Source: Polynucleobacter sp. JS-JIR-II-b4 (GTDB lineage: Bacteria > Pseudomonadota > Gammaproteobacteria > Burkholderiales > Burkholderiaceae). From it: 64,000 bases of DNA. The notes under the pieces were generated by a model. It was not told where the DNA came from. It did no database searches and worked only from the letters and a program-made list of their open reading frames with translations. Below are positions 1 to 9,113 of this stretch, piece by piece. Position 1 is the stretch's first letter, and each line of letters opens with the position of its first letter. The translations under genes were made by a program, and so were the position numbers. Location: positions 248,001 through 312,000 of the forward strand of contig NZ_CP061306.1 of the NCBI RefSeq assembly GCF_018687815.1, given 5' to 3'.

Positions 1-990
1 TTGATGCCCAGTATTGAGCAGGTACGTATGGTGTCAAGCGGCACTGAGGCAACGATGAGTGCCTTACGCTTAGCCCGTGGGTATGCCGGTCGCGATTTGA
101 TTATCAAGTTTGAGGGCTGCTATCACGGACACGCTGACAGCTTATTGGTAAAGGCAGGCTCAGGATTGCTTACTTTTGCTGACTCTACACAAAATGCACC
201 TTCTTCTGGTGGTGTTCCACAAGATCTGGTGAAACACACTTTGGTGTTGCCATATAACGATGTAGCAGCCATTGAAGAGGTCTTTAAAAAGCAGGGTGAT
301 CAAATTGCCGCTGTCATCATCGAGCCTATTGCTGGCAATATGAACTTGATTAAGCCTTCAAAAGAGTTTTTAGCGGCTATTCGTAGTCTGACTAGCAAGC
401 ATGGCGCTGTATTAATTTATGACGAAGTCATGACTGGTTTTAGGGTGGCCTTAGGTGGCGCTCAGTCTTTGCAAGGCATCACTCCTGACCTCACTTGTTT
501 AGGCAAGGTTATGGGTGGCGGTATGCCTATGGCAGCGTTTGGCGGCAAGCAAGAAATCATGTCTAAGCTAGCCCCGCTGGGTAATGTGTACCAGGCAGGT
601 ACGCTTTCTGGTAATCCGGTAGCTGTGGCTGCAGGCCTAAAAACTTTAGAGATTATCTCTAGAGAAGGTTTTTATGAATGCTTAACTGGTCAGACTGAGA
701 AGTTAATGGCTGGCTTGAAACAGGGTGCAGATAAAGCAAATATTCCATTTGCTGTTGATAGCGAAGGCGGCATGTTTGGGTTTTACTTTACCAATCAAGT
801 TCCTGCTTCATTTGAAGCGGTGACTAAATCCAATATTGATGCGTTTAAGAAATTCTTTCATCTCATGCTAGACGAAGGTGTGTATTTGGCGCCTTCAGCT
901 TATGAAGCAGGCTTTACATCGATTGCACATGACAATGAGGTAGTCGATGCCATCGTTGCTGCTGCTGAGAGATCATTCAAAAAACTTTAA
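1..990 (+). CDS. hemL: Glutamate-1-semialdehyde 2,1-aminomutase, 5' end cut by window
   Basis: This PLP enzyme converts glutamate-1-semialdehyde to 5-aminolevulinate in the C5 route to haem. The visible 329 residues begin at the SSGTEATM segment, so roughly the first 100 of about 430 residues lie outside the window; the TTG at base 1 is not the real start. Visible family features are the cofactor-loop YHGHAD (41-46), YDEVMTGFR (140-148) with the aspartate that contacts the PLP ring, and [12 protein letters not shown] with the probable Schiff-base lysine K169. It converges on apaH, and an AT-rich inverted repeat follows its stop. Identity is certain; only completeness is lost. Confidence 0.96.
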   Translation: MMPSIEQVRMVSSGTEATMSALRLARGYAGRDLIIKFEGCYHGHADSLLVKAGSGLLTFADSTQNAPSSGGVPQDLVKHTLVLPYNDVAAIEEVFKKQGDQIAAVIIEPIAGNMNLIKPSKEFLAAIRSLTSKHGAVLIYDEVMTGFRVALGGAQSLQGITPDLTCLGKVMGGGMPMAAFGGKQEIMSKLAPLGNVYQAGTLSGNPVAVAAGLKTLEIISREGFYECLTGQTEKLMAGLKQGADKANIPFAVDSEGGMFGFYFTNQVPASFEAVTKSNIDAFKKFFHLMLDEGVYLAPSAYEAGFTSIAHDNEVVDAIVAAAERSFKKL

Positions 991-1006
991 ACCTTAAAAA
1001 GTTTTT
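979..1006 (+). terminator. Possible weak AT-rich terminator after hemL
   Basis: AAAAACTT is followed after a short loop by AAGTTTTT, giving an AT-rich stem ending in a T run across the hemL stop. It lies between convergent hemL and apaH. The lack of GC pairs makes it a weak candidate. Confidence 0.35.
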
Positions 1007-1021
1007 AATTCTAAAGAGAAA

Positions 1022-1861
1022 TTACATTCGAAGTGGGTGGTCATAGCCGCTCACCTGAATAATCTCTAATTTCTTGCTGTCTTTATTGGAGTCTGAGATT
1101 TCTAGGGCAGTGAGCTTTCCACCCCATACGCAGCCAGTATCTAAGCCAATCACGTTATGTTGGCGCAATAGCCCCAAGGTAGACCAGTGGCCAAAATAGG
1201 TAAGGACGTCCTGGGTTTTCCTGCTTGGAACGGTGAACCAGGGAACATAGCCTTTGGGACCTTGCTCTAAACCTTCTTTGCTCTCAAATTCCATTTGACC
1301 TGCGGGAGTGCAAAAACGCATTCTGGTGAGCGCGTTGGTGATTACTCGAAGACGTTCGTAACCTTTAAGTGACTTGCTCCACTTATTTGGAGTGTTGCCA
1401 TACATATTGGCCAGAAAGTCTTTGTACGATTTACTGCGCAGTGTTTTTTCAACTTCTTGAGCGCATTCGATTGTTTGCTGTAAGTCCCATTGCGGCATTA
1501 CGCCTGCGTGCACAGTTAAAACATTTCCATTGCTCAGTGCCATGGGTCTATTGCGAACCCAATGAATCAGCTCTTTTCTATCGGGCGCTGATAGTATGGG
1601 CTGAATCGTATCCAAGCCTTTAGGGTTGCGTAAGCCAGCATCAATGGCTAAAAGGTGCAGATCATGATTGCCTAATATGCATTCGGCACGACCTGACTCC
1701 TGCAAAGATTTGAGTTGGCGTAAAGCACCAAGAGAGTCTGGACCGCGATTAACCAAATCCCCCAAAAAAATCATCTTTGATTTTTGAGGAATTTTTTTAA
1801 CGAGGGCTTTGAGGGATGGTGCGCAGCCTTGCACATCTCCCACGGCATAGATCTTGCTCAT
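1022..1861 (-). CDS. apaH: Bis(5'-nucleosyl)-tetraphosphatase, symmetrical
   Basis: ApaH hydrolyses diadenosine tetraphosphate to two ADP and is a PPP-family metallophosphatase. The 279-residue protein shows the metal-binding series in order: GDVQGC (8-13), GDLVNRGPDS (34-43), GNHDLH (64-69) and HAGV (118-121). Length is normal for the family (about 270-280). It is transcribed towards hemL and lies downstream of phrB on the same strand with a 58-base gap, so the two may share a transcript. Nothing unusual is seen. Confidence 0.95.
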   Translation of the reverse strand: MSKIYAVGDVQGCAPSLKALVKKIPQKSKMIFLGDLVNRGPDSLGALRQLKSLQESGRAECILGNHDLHLLAIDAGLRNPKGLDTIQPILSAPDRKELIHWVRNRPMALSNGNVLTVHAGVMPQWDLQQTIECAQEVEKTLRSKSYKDFLANMYGNTPNKWSKSLKGYERLRVITNALTRMRFCTPAGQMEFESKEGLEQGPKGYVPWFTVPSRKTQDVLTYFGHWSTLGLLRQHNVIGLDTGCVWGGKLTALEISDSNKDSKKLEIIQVSGYDHPLRM

Positions 1862-1919
1862 GCCCTATCTTAAATCGGAACTGCAAATAGTGTTCTATTA
1901 AGTTCTAAGGCGTGATGGA

Positions 1920-3392
1920 TTAGGCAACCTTTTTCACCACGCTATAGCGCACCAAGGTATTTTTCCGCGCTTCATCGTGATCTACGACTGGTAATGGGTA
2001 ATCTCGCCCAATAACTATCCCAGCAGCCTCTAATTCAATATGACCGGCCTGCCACGGGGCATGGATAGATTTCTTGGAGAGCCTTTCCAGTTGGGGCAGG
2101 TAGCGCTTGATGAACTTGCCCTCAGAATCAAACTTCTCTGATTGAGTAATGGGGTTGAAGATGCGAAAGTAAGGTTGTGCGTCACATCCAGATGAGGAGG
2201 CCCATTGCCATCCACCATTGTTTGAGGACAGTTCAAAGTCATTGAGATGTTCGGCAAAATAGGCTTCGCCCCAACGCCAATCAATACCCAGATCTTTTGT
2301 CAGAAAGCTTGCAACCACCATACGTAAGCGATTGTGCATATAGCCGCTTTGGTTGAGTTGATGCATTGCTGCATCCACTAGTGGATAACCAGTTTTACCC
2401 TCACACCAGGCAGCAAATAATTTTTTAGCCTTAACTCCAGACTCCCAGGCAATGTTGTCATAGTCAGGTTTAAAAGATGCGCCTGATGCAAGGCGGGGAT
2501 GATTGGCGAGAATCATGAAATAGAAATCACGCCAGATCAACTCACTTAACCAAATGGTTGCACCCATACTGCCTGCCAGCATACGTCGATGGGCTTCGCG
2601 CACCAAACCTCTGATCGATAACATCCCAAAGCGTAAGTGGGCGGAAAGATAACTTACCCCCTTAATTGCAGGAAAGTCTCTGCCAATTTGGTATTGATCA
2701 ATGCGGGATAAGAAGTCCTCCAGGAAGGCCTGACCACCCTCTGAGCCAGGCGGCAGATAGCTTTCGATACCAGTGGCACAAAACCCCATGGATTCTAAAG
2801 AAGGAAACGGCTCATTTAACTTTTTGGGAACAGCTGCTAGTTGACCTGGCTTTGGATTGCACTCATAAGCGGCTAGATCTTTTTCTTGCAGAGTTTTTAG
2901 CCAATTATTTTTATAGGGTGTAAAGATTGAGAAGACAGTATTAGAGTTGGTGAGGATTTCTTTTTTCTCAAAGATCACCTGATCTTTGAAAGTCTCAAAC
3001 CCAATATCTTGTTGCTCTAATTTTGCTTTAACTATTTCATCGCGTTCAATTGCCGAAGGTTCGTAGTCGTGATTTACAAATATAGTGTCAACGCCGAGTT
3101 CTTTGGCAATCTCAGGAATGCACTCAGTCGGCTTGCCAAAGCGAACGATGAGTCCTCCACCTTGTTTACGTAATTCATCATCTATTTGCTTTAGACCTTG
3201 CCATATGAAATCCACGCGGCGGTCATGCTTTAGACCTTTGGGATCTAATTCACCCTTAAGCAGGGGCTTGAGGATATCTGTATCAAAGATAAAGGTGAGC
3301 CAAACCCTCTCACTTTCCTTGAGAGCATGGTGAAGGGCGGCATTGTCATAAAGACGGAGATCACGGCGGAGCCAAACTAGAGCTTTTTGCAT
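1920..3392 (-). CDS. phrB: Deoxyribodipyrimidine photolyase (CPD class I type)
   Basis: The enzyme splits UV-induced pyrimidine dimers using blue light, FAD and an antenna chromophore. The 490-residue protein has the N-terminal Rossmann antenna domain starting ALVWLRRDLRLYDN (4-17) and a C-terminal FAD domain with SELIWRDFYFM, LVDAAMHQLNQSGYMHNRLRM and NDFELSSNNGGWQWASSSG, all class I photolyase signatures. The asparagine/tryptophan-rich last motif favours a photolyase over a signalling cryptochrome. An inverted repeat overlaps its ribosome-binding site (separate entry). Divergent from the ydcF-like gene. Confidence 0.94.
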   Translation of the reverse strand: MQKALVWLRRDLRLYDNAALHHALKESERVWLTFIFDTDILKPLLKGELDPKGLKHDRRVDFIWQGLKQIDDELRKQGGGLIVRFGKPTECIPEIAKELGVDTIFVNHDYEPSAIERDEIVKAKLEQQDIGFETFKDQVIFEKKEILTNSNTVFSIFTPYKNNWLKTLQEKDLAAYECNPKPGQLAAVPKKLNEPFPSLESMGFCATGIESYLPPGSEGGQAFLEDFLSRIDQYQIGRDFPAIKGVSYLSAHLRFGMLSIRGLVREAHRRMLAGSMGATIWLSELIWRDFYFMILANHPRLASGASFKPDYDNIAWESGVKAKKLFAAWCEGKTGYPLVDAAMHQLNQSGYMHNRLRMVVASFLTKDLGIDWRWGEAYFAEHLNDFELSSNNGGWQWASSSGCDAQPYFRIFNPITQSEKFDSEGKFIKRYLPQLERLSKKSIHAPWQAGHIELEAAGIVIGRDYPLPVVDHDEARKNTLVRYSVVKKVA

Positions 3393-3393
3393 A

Positions 3394-3411
3394 GCCCCTA
3401 TATTAGGGCTT
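3394..3411. promoter_or_regulatory. Inverted repeat over the phrB ribosome-binding site
   Basis: AGCCC and GGGCT are separated by eight bases directly upstream of the phrB start codon. Read on the minus strand, the second arm contains the AGGGG that serves as the phrB Shine-Dalgarno sequence, so a hairpin could mask it. It could also be a coincidence in a short divergent intergenic region. Confidence 0.3.
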
Positions 3412-3468
3412 ATTTAGCTTCATTGCAGGCGCCTGGGCTTGTCAGTCAGGTTAAGATCGTAGGGAATT

Positions 3469-4278
3469 ATGGATACGATCTTTTTTATTTTGTCGAAGTT
3501 GGTACAGTTTTGTATAGAGCCACTGAATTGGGTGCCTATATTTACCTTCTTGGCTTTACTCTTTCTGTCCCTCCGAAAACCGCATCTCTGCAAGAAATTC
3601 CTGGTGCTCGCTTTGGTAGACCTGGCCCTGGTGGGTTGGCTTCCTGCATCTGAAGTGTTTCTGAGGGTGCTTGAGAATGCTGTGACGAAAATAGAGATTT
3701 CAAAATTATCAAATAATGAAATCGGCGGCATCATTATTCTAGGTGGCGCAATTGAGGGCGGGGAGATTGCAGTTGATCGTGGCGAGATTTCAATCTATTC
3801 ATCTGCCGAGAGAGTCACTAAAGCCTTTGAGTTAATTCGTAAGCACCCCAATGTGCCATTTATATTTAGCGGTTACTCAGGCCGCATTCTGTCGAAAGGA
3901 GTTTCGGAGGCTGATGCATTTAAGCAGTTGATTCAAGAGCAGGGCTTAAGTGAGCAGAACGCTCACTACGAAAATCAGTCTCGAAATACTTACGAGAATG
4001 TTCTATATATGAAGCCAATGATTGAGGAATTTGGTTTAAAAGCAGATACGGGGCAATTAAAGCCATGGCTCTTGATTACCTCAGCTAGCCATATGTATCG
4101 CTCTACTAGGATTTTCCAAAAACAAGGATTAGAAGTGCTGCCAATGTTGGTAGATTATCAAACGGCCAATAACCTTCAGTGGACAACGTTTGACCTGGTG
4201 GATGGAGCTCGTAACTGGAATACCTTGGTTCATGAAATAGTTGGTCTTTTTGCTTATTGGATTACCGGAAAAATCTAG
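3469..4278 (+). CDS. YdcF/ElyC-type DUF218 membrane protein
   Basis: The 269-residue protein belongs to the DUF218 (YdcF) superfamily, whose members include ElyC, implicated in cell-envelope carrier-lipid homeostasis. The N terminus has two hydrophobic segments (about 5-35 and 43-65), followed by a soluble domain with GGIIILGGAIEGG, a central RNTYENVLYM motif and ITSASHMYRSTRIF, the typical DUF218 core. An AGGGA sequence precedes the ATG. Substrate is unknown for most members; I infer an envelope role only from the family. Confidence 0.85.
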   Translation: MDTIFFILSKLVQFCIEPLNWVPIFTFLALLFLSLRKPHLCKKFLVLALVDLALVGWLPASEVFLRVLENAVTKIEISKLSNNEIGGIIILGGAIEGGEIAVDRGEISIYSSAERVTKAFELIRKHPNVPFIFSGYSGRILSKGVSEADAFKQLIQEQGLSEQNAHYENQSRNTYENVLYMKPMIEEFGLKADTGQLKPWLLITSASHMYRSTRIFQKQGLEVLPMLVDYQTANNLQWTTFDLVDGARNWNTLVHEIVGLFAYWITGKI

Positions 4279-4299
4279 ATATTCTGTAAAATAGACCTC

Positions 4300-4944
4300 A
4301 TGACTTCTGCTAAAAAAGCACCCCCTGCTTCAGAACGAGCTTCTGTGTCAGAGTCATCAATTTCCTTTTCCGCAGACCATCTTGCCAATCAGTTTTTAAT
4401 CGCCATGCCAGGCATGGTTGATCCCAACTTTGCCGGTTCCGTGATCTATCTCTTTGAGCACACCGAGAGAGGTGCAATGGGCTTGGTAGTGAATCGACCT
4501 ACCGAGGTTGATTTAAAAACCCTCTTTGACAAGATTGAGTTGAAATTAGAGATTGCTCCCCTGTTAAAGCAGCCAGTGTATTTTGGCGGACCAGTTCAGA
4601 TTGAGCGCGGTTTTGTTTTGCATGAGTCTGATTCACTAAGTCCTTATAGCTCTTCTCTTGTCATACCAGGCGGTCTGACAATGACCACTTCAAAGGATGT
4701 TCTCGAGGCGGTAGCTGCAGGCAAAGGACCACAACATTTTTTGATGACTTTGGGTTATGCGGGTTGGAGTGCAGGTCAGCTTGAAGAAGAAATCACTCTC
4801 AATGGTTGGATGAATGTGCCACTTGCACGTGAGCAAATGATTGAGATTATCTTCAATACCCCATCGAGTCAGCGTTACGAGAAGGCAGTGGGTCACCTAG
4901 GATTTAATTTATCGGATTTATCTGGTGAGGCTGGGCATGCCTAA
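4300..4944 (+). CDS. yqgE: YqgE/AlgH family protein
   Basis: The 214-residue protein matches the YqgE/AlgH (DUF179) family: NQFLIAMPGMVDPNFAGSV, HTERGAMGLVVNRP, PVYFGGPVQIERGFVLH and GYAGWSAGQLEEE. The biochemical role is not settled; AlgH was described as an alginate regulator in Pseudomonas. A serine-rich N-terminal extension of about 25 residues precedes the conserved part. It overlaps the start of ruvX by eight bases, the usual arrangement, followed by pyrR and pyrB. Confidence 0.93.
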   Translation: MTSAKKAPPASERASVSESSISFSADHLANQFLIAMPGMVDPNFAGSVIYLFEHTERGAMGLVVNRPTEVDLKTLFDKIELKLEIAPLLKQPVYFGGPVQIERGFVLHESDSLSPYSSSLVIPGGLTMTTSKDVLEAVAAGKGPQHFLMTLGYAGWSAGQLEEEITLNGWMNVPLAREQMIEIIFNTPSSQRYEKAVGHLGFNLSDLSGEAGHA

Positions 4945-5350
4945 GGCATTGACCATACTGTCTTTTGACTATGGAGCTCGCAGAGTAGGGGTAGCGGTTG
5001 GAAACTCGATATCTAAGTCAGGCCAAGCTTTAAAGACGATTGCTGCGCCAAGTAGCGATGCCTTGTTTAAAGATATAGAGATCCTTATAGCGGAGTGGCA
5101 GCCAGACCAATTGGTGGTTGGAAAACCAACCCATCCAGATGGAACGCCCCATGAGATGACGTCTAAAGCAACGCGCTTTGGCAATCAGCTACATGGACGC
5201 TTTCATTTGCCGGTTGCTTGGGTTGATGAGCGATATACCTCAGCTGTTTTAGAGGGGAATCCAGAGATGTACGACAATCTAGATGCCCATTCTGCCGTTT
5301 TGATTTTAGAGCAGTATTTTGCAGAGCAAAGCGCGAAGTCTTTAAATTAA
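4937..5350 (+). CDS. ruvX: Putative pre-16S rRNA nuclease / Holliday junction resolvase-like RuvX (YqgF)
   Basis: YqgF proteins have an RNase H fold and take part in maturation of the 16S rRNA 5' end; older annotations call them Holliday junction resolvases. The 137-residue protein shows LSFDYGARRVGVAVG with catalytic D11, LVVGKPTHPDG, VDERYTSA with an acidic residue, and a C-terminal DAHSAVLILE. I prefer ATG 4937 to the GTG at 4925 because GAGG at 4927-4930 is correctly spaced from it. Translationally coupled to yqgE. Confidence 0.93.
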   Translation: MPKALTILSFDYGARRVGVAVGNSISKSGQALKTIAAPSSDALFKDIEILIAEWQPDQLVVGKPTHPDGTPHEMTSKATRFGNQLHGRFHLPVAWVDERYTSAVLEGNPEMYDNLDAHSAVLILEQYFAEQSAKSLN

Positions 5351-5394
5351 AAGTAGATACAAAAATAGAATTGATATAAGCACCGGACCAAAGA

Positions 5395-5895
5395 ATGAAC
5401 GCTGAACAGTTATACGGAAAATTATTAGAGAATCTGCGCAACAGAAAACAAGAGGGTGCATTTGAGCTTGCAGGTCTCGCTATGGGAGGCGCATGGATTG
5501 CAGAGCGTTTGGCTAACGATTTAGGGCTTTCACACTTTGGCGTAATTAATGTGGCCTTTCATCGGGATGATTATGCAGAGAAGGGTATGACAGCTCTACG
5601 GACTGCCAGCACGATGACTACCCATTTACCGTTTGATGTAAACGGCGCTAATGTGATTTTGATTGATGATGTTTTGCTAACAGGTAGAACTGTCCGCGCG
5701 GCTTTAAATGAGTTATTTGATTTTGGTCGGCCAGCACAGGTTGAGTTGATGGTTTTGGCTGATCGAGGAAATCGTGAGCTGCCAGTTACTGCTAATTTTG
5801 CAGGCGAGCAGATAGAAGTTCCAGAGAATCAAATTCTGGTTTTAGAGAAAGATACCGCTGGCAAGTTCAGCTTTCAGTTAGAGGAGCGTGAATAA
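5395..5895 (+). CDS. pyrR: PyrR: uracil phosphoribosyltransferase / pyr operon regulator
   Basis: PyrR is a type I phosphoribosyltransferase that in many bacteria also binds pyr mRNA. The 166-residue protein carries the PRPP-binding motif [13 protein letters not shown] at 87-99 and the early segment [16 protein letters not shown]. The stop overlaps the pyrB start by one base (TAATG), with GAGGAG just upstream, so the two are coupled. I saw no obvious PyrR-type attenuator in the 44 bases before the gene, so its regulatory role here is unproven. Confidence 0.92.
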   Translation: MNAEQLYGKLLENLRNRKQEGAFELAGLAMGGAWIAERLANDLGLSHFGVINVAFHRDDYAEKGMTALRTASTMTTHLPFDVNGANVILIDDVLLTGRTVRAALNELFDFGRPAQVELMVLADRGNRELPVTANFAGEQIEVPENQILVLEKDTAGKFSFQLEERE

Positions 5896-6854
5896 TGAGT
5901 CAGTTAGTCAATCAATTTAACTCCGCTGGCGAGTTAACGCATCTTCTAACGCTTGAAGGTTTGCCCAAAGAGCAAATTCTTCATATTTTGGATACCGCGC
6001 AGCAGTTTGTGAGCGTGACTGATCCTGCGCGTGAAGTGAAAAAAGTCCCACTACTCAGGGGTAAAAGTGTATTCAACCTCTTTTTTGAAAACTCTACCCG
6101 CACTAGAACTACTTTTGAGATTGCTGCAAAACGTTTATCTGCGGATGTGATTAATTTAGATATTTCCACATCCTCCACTGCTAAGGGTGAGAGCCTTCTC
6201 GATACGATCGATAACTTAGTAGCAATGCAGGCAGATATTTTTGTTGTACGACATGGTGTTTCTAAAGCGCCTATTGAAATTGCCAATCACGTGCCAGCAC
6301 ATGTGCACGTTGTGAATGCTGGTGATGGTAGCCATCAGCATCCAACCCAAGGTTTGTTGGATATGTATACGATGCGTCACTTCAAACAAAGTTTTAAGGG
6401 TCTGAAAGTCGCGATTGTGGGTGACATTGTTCACAGCCGTGTAGCAAAGTCCAATATTCATGCACTAACTACATTAGGTTGCGAAGACATCCGTGCTATT
6501 GGACCAGAAAGTTTGCTCTCAAGTGATTTAGATATGCTGGGTGTTAAGGTATTTCATAGCATGGAAGAAGGCCTAAAAGACGTTGATGTGGTGATGACAT
6601 TGCGTATCCAAAAGGAGCGTATGGAAGCCGGGCAAGTTCCTGAAGGCGATGCATTCTTTAAGCAATATGGTTTAACGCCTACACGTTTGGCCTTGGCTAA
6701 GTCAGACGCAATAGTCATGCACCCTGGTCCCATGAATCGTGGCGTTGAAATTGACTCGATTGTTGCTGATGGTCCTCAGTCAGTCATTCTGAATCAAGTC
6801 ACCTTTGGTATCGCAGTGCGCATGGCTGTAATGTCTATAGTTGCCGGTAACTAA
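5895..6854 (+). CDS. pyrB: Aspartate carbamoyltransferase catalytic subunit
   Basis: PyrB joins carbamoyl phosphate and aspartate in the first committed step of pyrimidine synthesis. The 319-residue protein has the carbamoyl-phosphate loop [13 protein letters not shown] (63-75), [12 protein letters not shown] (149-160) and [11 protein letters not shown] near the C terminus. GAGGAG within the end of pyrR serves as a ribosome-binding site. In many related genomes pyrC follows; here a glycosyltransferase cluster starts immediately instead. Confidence 0.96.
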   Translation: MSQLVNQFNSAGELTHLLTLEGLPKEQILHILDTAQQFVSVTDPAREVKKVPLLRGKSVFNLFFENSTRTRTTFEIAAKRLSADVINLDISTSSTAKGESLLDTIDNLVAMQADIFVVRHGVSKAPIEIANHVPAHVHVVNAGDGSHQHPTQGLLDMYTMRHFKQSFKGLKVAIVGDIVHSRVAKSNIHALTTLGCEDIRAIGPESLLSSDLDMLGVKVFHSMEEGLKDVDVVMTLRIQKERMEAGQVPEGDAFFKQYGLTPTRLALAKSDAIVMHPGPMNRGVEIDSIVADGPQSVILNQVTFGIAVRMAVMSIVAGN

Positions 6855-6864
6855 GATCATCAGC

Positions 6865-8208
6865 ATGCAGTCTAAAAAACGTTGGTTGATTCTGTCGCAT
6901 GGCTTCAATATGGATGGCCGTGCCTCAAGCCAAACGATTACCGACAAGATTCCTTATTTTCTAGAGGCAGGCATTGAGCCGATTGTCTTTAGTGCTATCA
7001 CTGGAATTAAAGATCAACGCTTTCCTCATCGCCAATTTCTAGCTTGGGGCCCAGCAGCGTTCCGGTTTGATTTTCGTCATTGGATTGCAAATCAATACGG
7101 CAGGGGATTCTTCTACAAGATCTCAACCGGCATCGTTTCTTTACTGCTTGCTCCCTTTATTGCCTTGGAAAAGTTTGTTCTTGGCTATTCCAGTCAATGG
7201 TCTTGGTCGATTCCTGCCTACCTTCATGGCTTGCATTTGATTCGATCTGGCAAGGTTGATCTGATTTATTCAACAGGCGGAGCATGGTCTGCTCATTTGG
7301 CGGGTTTATGGCTCAAGAAGAAAACGGGCGCACCATGGATAGTAGAGATTCATGATCCTTTGGTCATTCGTCATAGTCCTGAAGATCCAGGTTTTGAAAA
7401 GCCTAGCAACCGTGATGCTCGCTTTAGACAATATTTAGAAAAGCAAATCTGCAAATATGCCGATTTAGCCTGGTGGTTTACTGATGGTGCCGTGCATTAT
7501 GCGAAAGTACGCAACCCTAATTTAAATACCTTAAATAACGCTCATGGTTTTATGGTTCTTCCTGGCGCTGAACCTCCGGGGGGCTCAAGTGGCCAGCAAG
7601 CGCATCAGTATTCTGAGCATTTAAACCTATGTCACTTTGGTTCCCTAGCAAATGATCGATCTTTATCGACCATCCTGAATGCCTTAGTACCACTTTTTAA
7701 GAAGTATCCTCATGCAAGAAAGCATATCCGTATACATGCCTATGGAGCGCCCTTAGATTCATTAACAGTAGAAGCTCTCAAACAACTAGCATTTGAAGGT
7801 GTTTTACTCGCCCATGGACGTTTAGAAAAAGATCCTAGTACTGGTAAGTCAGGGCGTGAGCGCGTGGTTGAAAAAATGCAATCTGCAGACGTTTTAATAC
7901 TTTTGCATGGTAATGATGAGTGGTGTGCGGAATACATTCCCTCTAAGTTTTATGAGTACCTTTGGACCGGCAGGCCCATTTGGGGTATTACCCATCGCAA
8001 CCCTCAATTGGATCAAATGCTATTGGAGCGCTCTGCTTACTTGAGTCCTCAAAATGATTCTGAGGCCGTTGAACTGGCTTTAGAGAGAATTTGGTTGGAC
8101 TGGGAAAGTAAGCAGTTAGTAGCGCCCAAAGGTGTCCCTATCGGTGTAAATCAGGCTGCATATAGAATACTATCTGAAGTACAAGCTAAAACTGAAAGAA
8201 GCGCTTGA
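6865..8208 (+). CDS. Glycosyltransferase, GT4-like
   Basis: This 447-residue protein resembles GT-B-fold glycosyltransferases. The N-terminal half contains HGFNMDGRASSQTITDKI and the acceptor-domain segment LIYSTGGAWSAHLAGLWLK; the C-terminal half contains LHGNDEWCAEYIPSKFYEYL and a GRPIWGI strand, equivalent to the donor-binding region. ATG 6865 is chosen over the TTG at 6841, which would overlap pyrB. Its stop overlaps the next gene's TTG start (TTGA). It probably adds a sugar to LPS or another surface glycan; donor and acceptor cannot be told from sequence. Confidence 0.8.
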   Translation: MQSKKRWLILSHGFNMDGRASSQTITDKIPYFLEAGIEPIVFSAITGIKDQRFPHRQFLAWGPAAFRFDFRHWIANQYGRGFFYKISTGIVSLLLAPFIALEKFVLGYSSQWSWSIPAYLHGLHLIRSGKVDLIYSTGGAWSAHLAGLWLKKKTGAPWIVEIHDPLVIRHSPEDPGFEKPSNRDARFRQYLEKQICKYADLAWWFTDGAVHYAKVRNPNLNTLNNAHGFMVLPGAEPPGGSSGQQAHQYSEHLNLCHFGSLANDRSLSTILNALVPLFKKYPHARKHIRIHAYGAPLDSLTVEALKQLAFEGVLLAHGRLEKDPSTGKSGRERVVEKMQSADVLILLHGNDEWCAEYIPSKFYEYLWTGRPIWGITHRNPQLDQMLLERSAYLSPQNDSEAVELALERIWLDWESKQLVAPKGVPIGVNQAAYRILSEVQAKTERSA

Positions 8209-9107
8209 AAGATATCGCCCTCTATTGCAAATCTTACCGCAGAGACTTTTTGCGTCTTAAGCGCCTGTTAGATTCAATAAATCGACACAACGTCGACCAA
8301 ATCCCCTTTTATATTTCTACTCCCGAAGATCAATATCAGGAGTTGCAATCGGTTTTGGGTGTGGGCACCGGATACAGGTGGGTTTCTGATGAGTCGATTA
8401 TTGCCTCCAATCCTCGAGTTCCTGATGGCATCGAAAAAACGAGATCTGGTGGTTTAAGTCAGCAAGCCATCAAATCGGAGTTTTGGCGCCTTGGTTTGGC
8501 TGAGAATTATGTTTGCCTCGATTCGGACTGTGTCTTTATTAAAGACTTCCATCGGTCTGATTTTTTAAGCTCTGATGGCACCCCATACACAGTCATCTAT
8601 CAAAATAAAGAATTTTTCCAGCTATCGATTAATCGAGGGCATGAAAAAGTTGCAGCTAATCTTCGTAAAGAGGGTGATCGTGTAAAGGCTTTGTTTTCTA
8701 GGTTGGGACCTAACTACTATTGCCCATGCCCGCCATTTATTTGGTCAGCTAAGGTTTGGCAGTCTCTCGATAGACAATATCTTGAACCCAGAGGTTTGCA
8801 TTTCTGGGATATTTCTAGTGACGAACACCCAGAGACACTTTTATATCTCGAGGCTTTATTGAACTTCCGTGCAATTCCTTTGTATCCAATCGAGCAATTA
8901 TTTAGGATTTACTACTACGATTGGCAATACTATTTGGTGCGCAGAACGGGCGAGTCTGAGGCTAAATTAAAAGCAAATTATTTGGGCGTGATCTATCAAT
9001 CAAACTGGGATTCTGGAATGGATTTTGGGGGAGCATCTAAATCCCTTGCCTCTCGTATAGTCAAGCGCTCAAAGCGTTTTGGAAGATATTTGCAAAGTTA
9101 TTTTTAA
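8205..9107 (+). CDS. DUF6492 family protein, probable glycosyltransferase-like
   Basis: The 300-residue protein looks like the DUF6492 group found in LPS/capsule clusters. It has an N-terminal strand DIALYCKSYRRDF and an aspartate-rich YVCLDSDCVFIKDF with DSD at 106-108, resembling the DxD metal site of GT-A transferases. A later segment, PFIWSAKVWQSL, is typical of the family. TTG start overlaps the preceding TGA, implying coupled translation. A sugar-transfer role is inferred from the DxD-like motif and its neighbours, not proven. Confidence 0.75.
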   Translation: MKDIALYCKSYRRDFLRLKRLLDSINRHNVDQIPFYISTPEDQYQELQSVLGVGTGYRWVSDESIIASNPRVPDGIEKTRSGGLSQQAIKSEFWRLGLAENYVCLDSDCVFIKDFHRSDFLSSDGTPYTVIYQNKEFFQLSINRGHEKVAANLRKEGDRVKALFSRLGPNYYCPCPPFIWSAKVWQSLDRQYLEPRGLHFWDISSDEHPETLLYLEALLNFRAIPLYPIEQLFRIYYYDWQYYLVRRTGESEAKLKANYLGVIYQSNWDSGMDFGGASKSLASRIVKRSKRFGRYLQSYF

Positions 9108-9113
9108 GGCCAA

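Noticed and set aside
3420..3734. A 104-residue minus-strand ORF over the start of the ydcF-like gene
   Set aside because: It overlaps a well-supported DUF218 gene and reads as low-complexity antisense sequence.
5351..5394. PyrR-binding attenuator in front of pyrR
   Set aside because: The gap is only 44 bases and I saw no anti-antiterminator stem or terminator.
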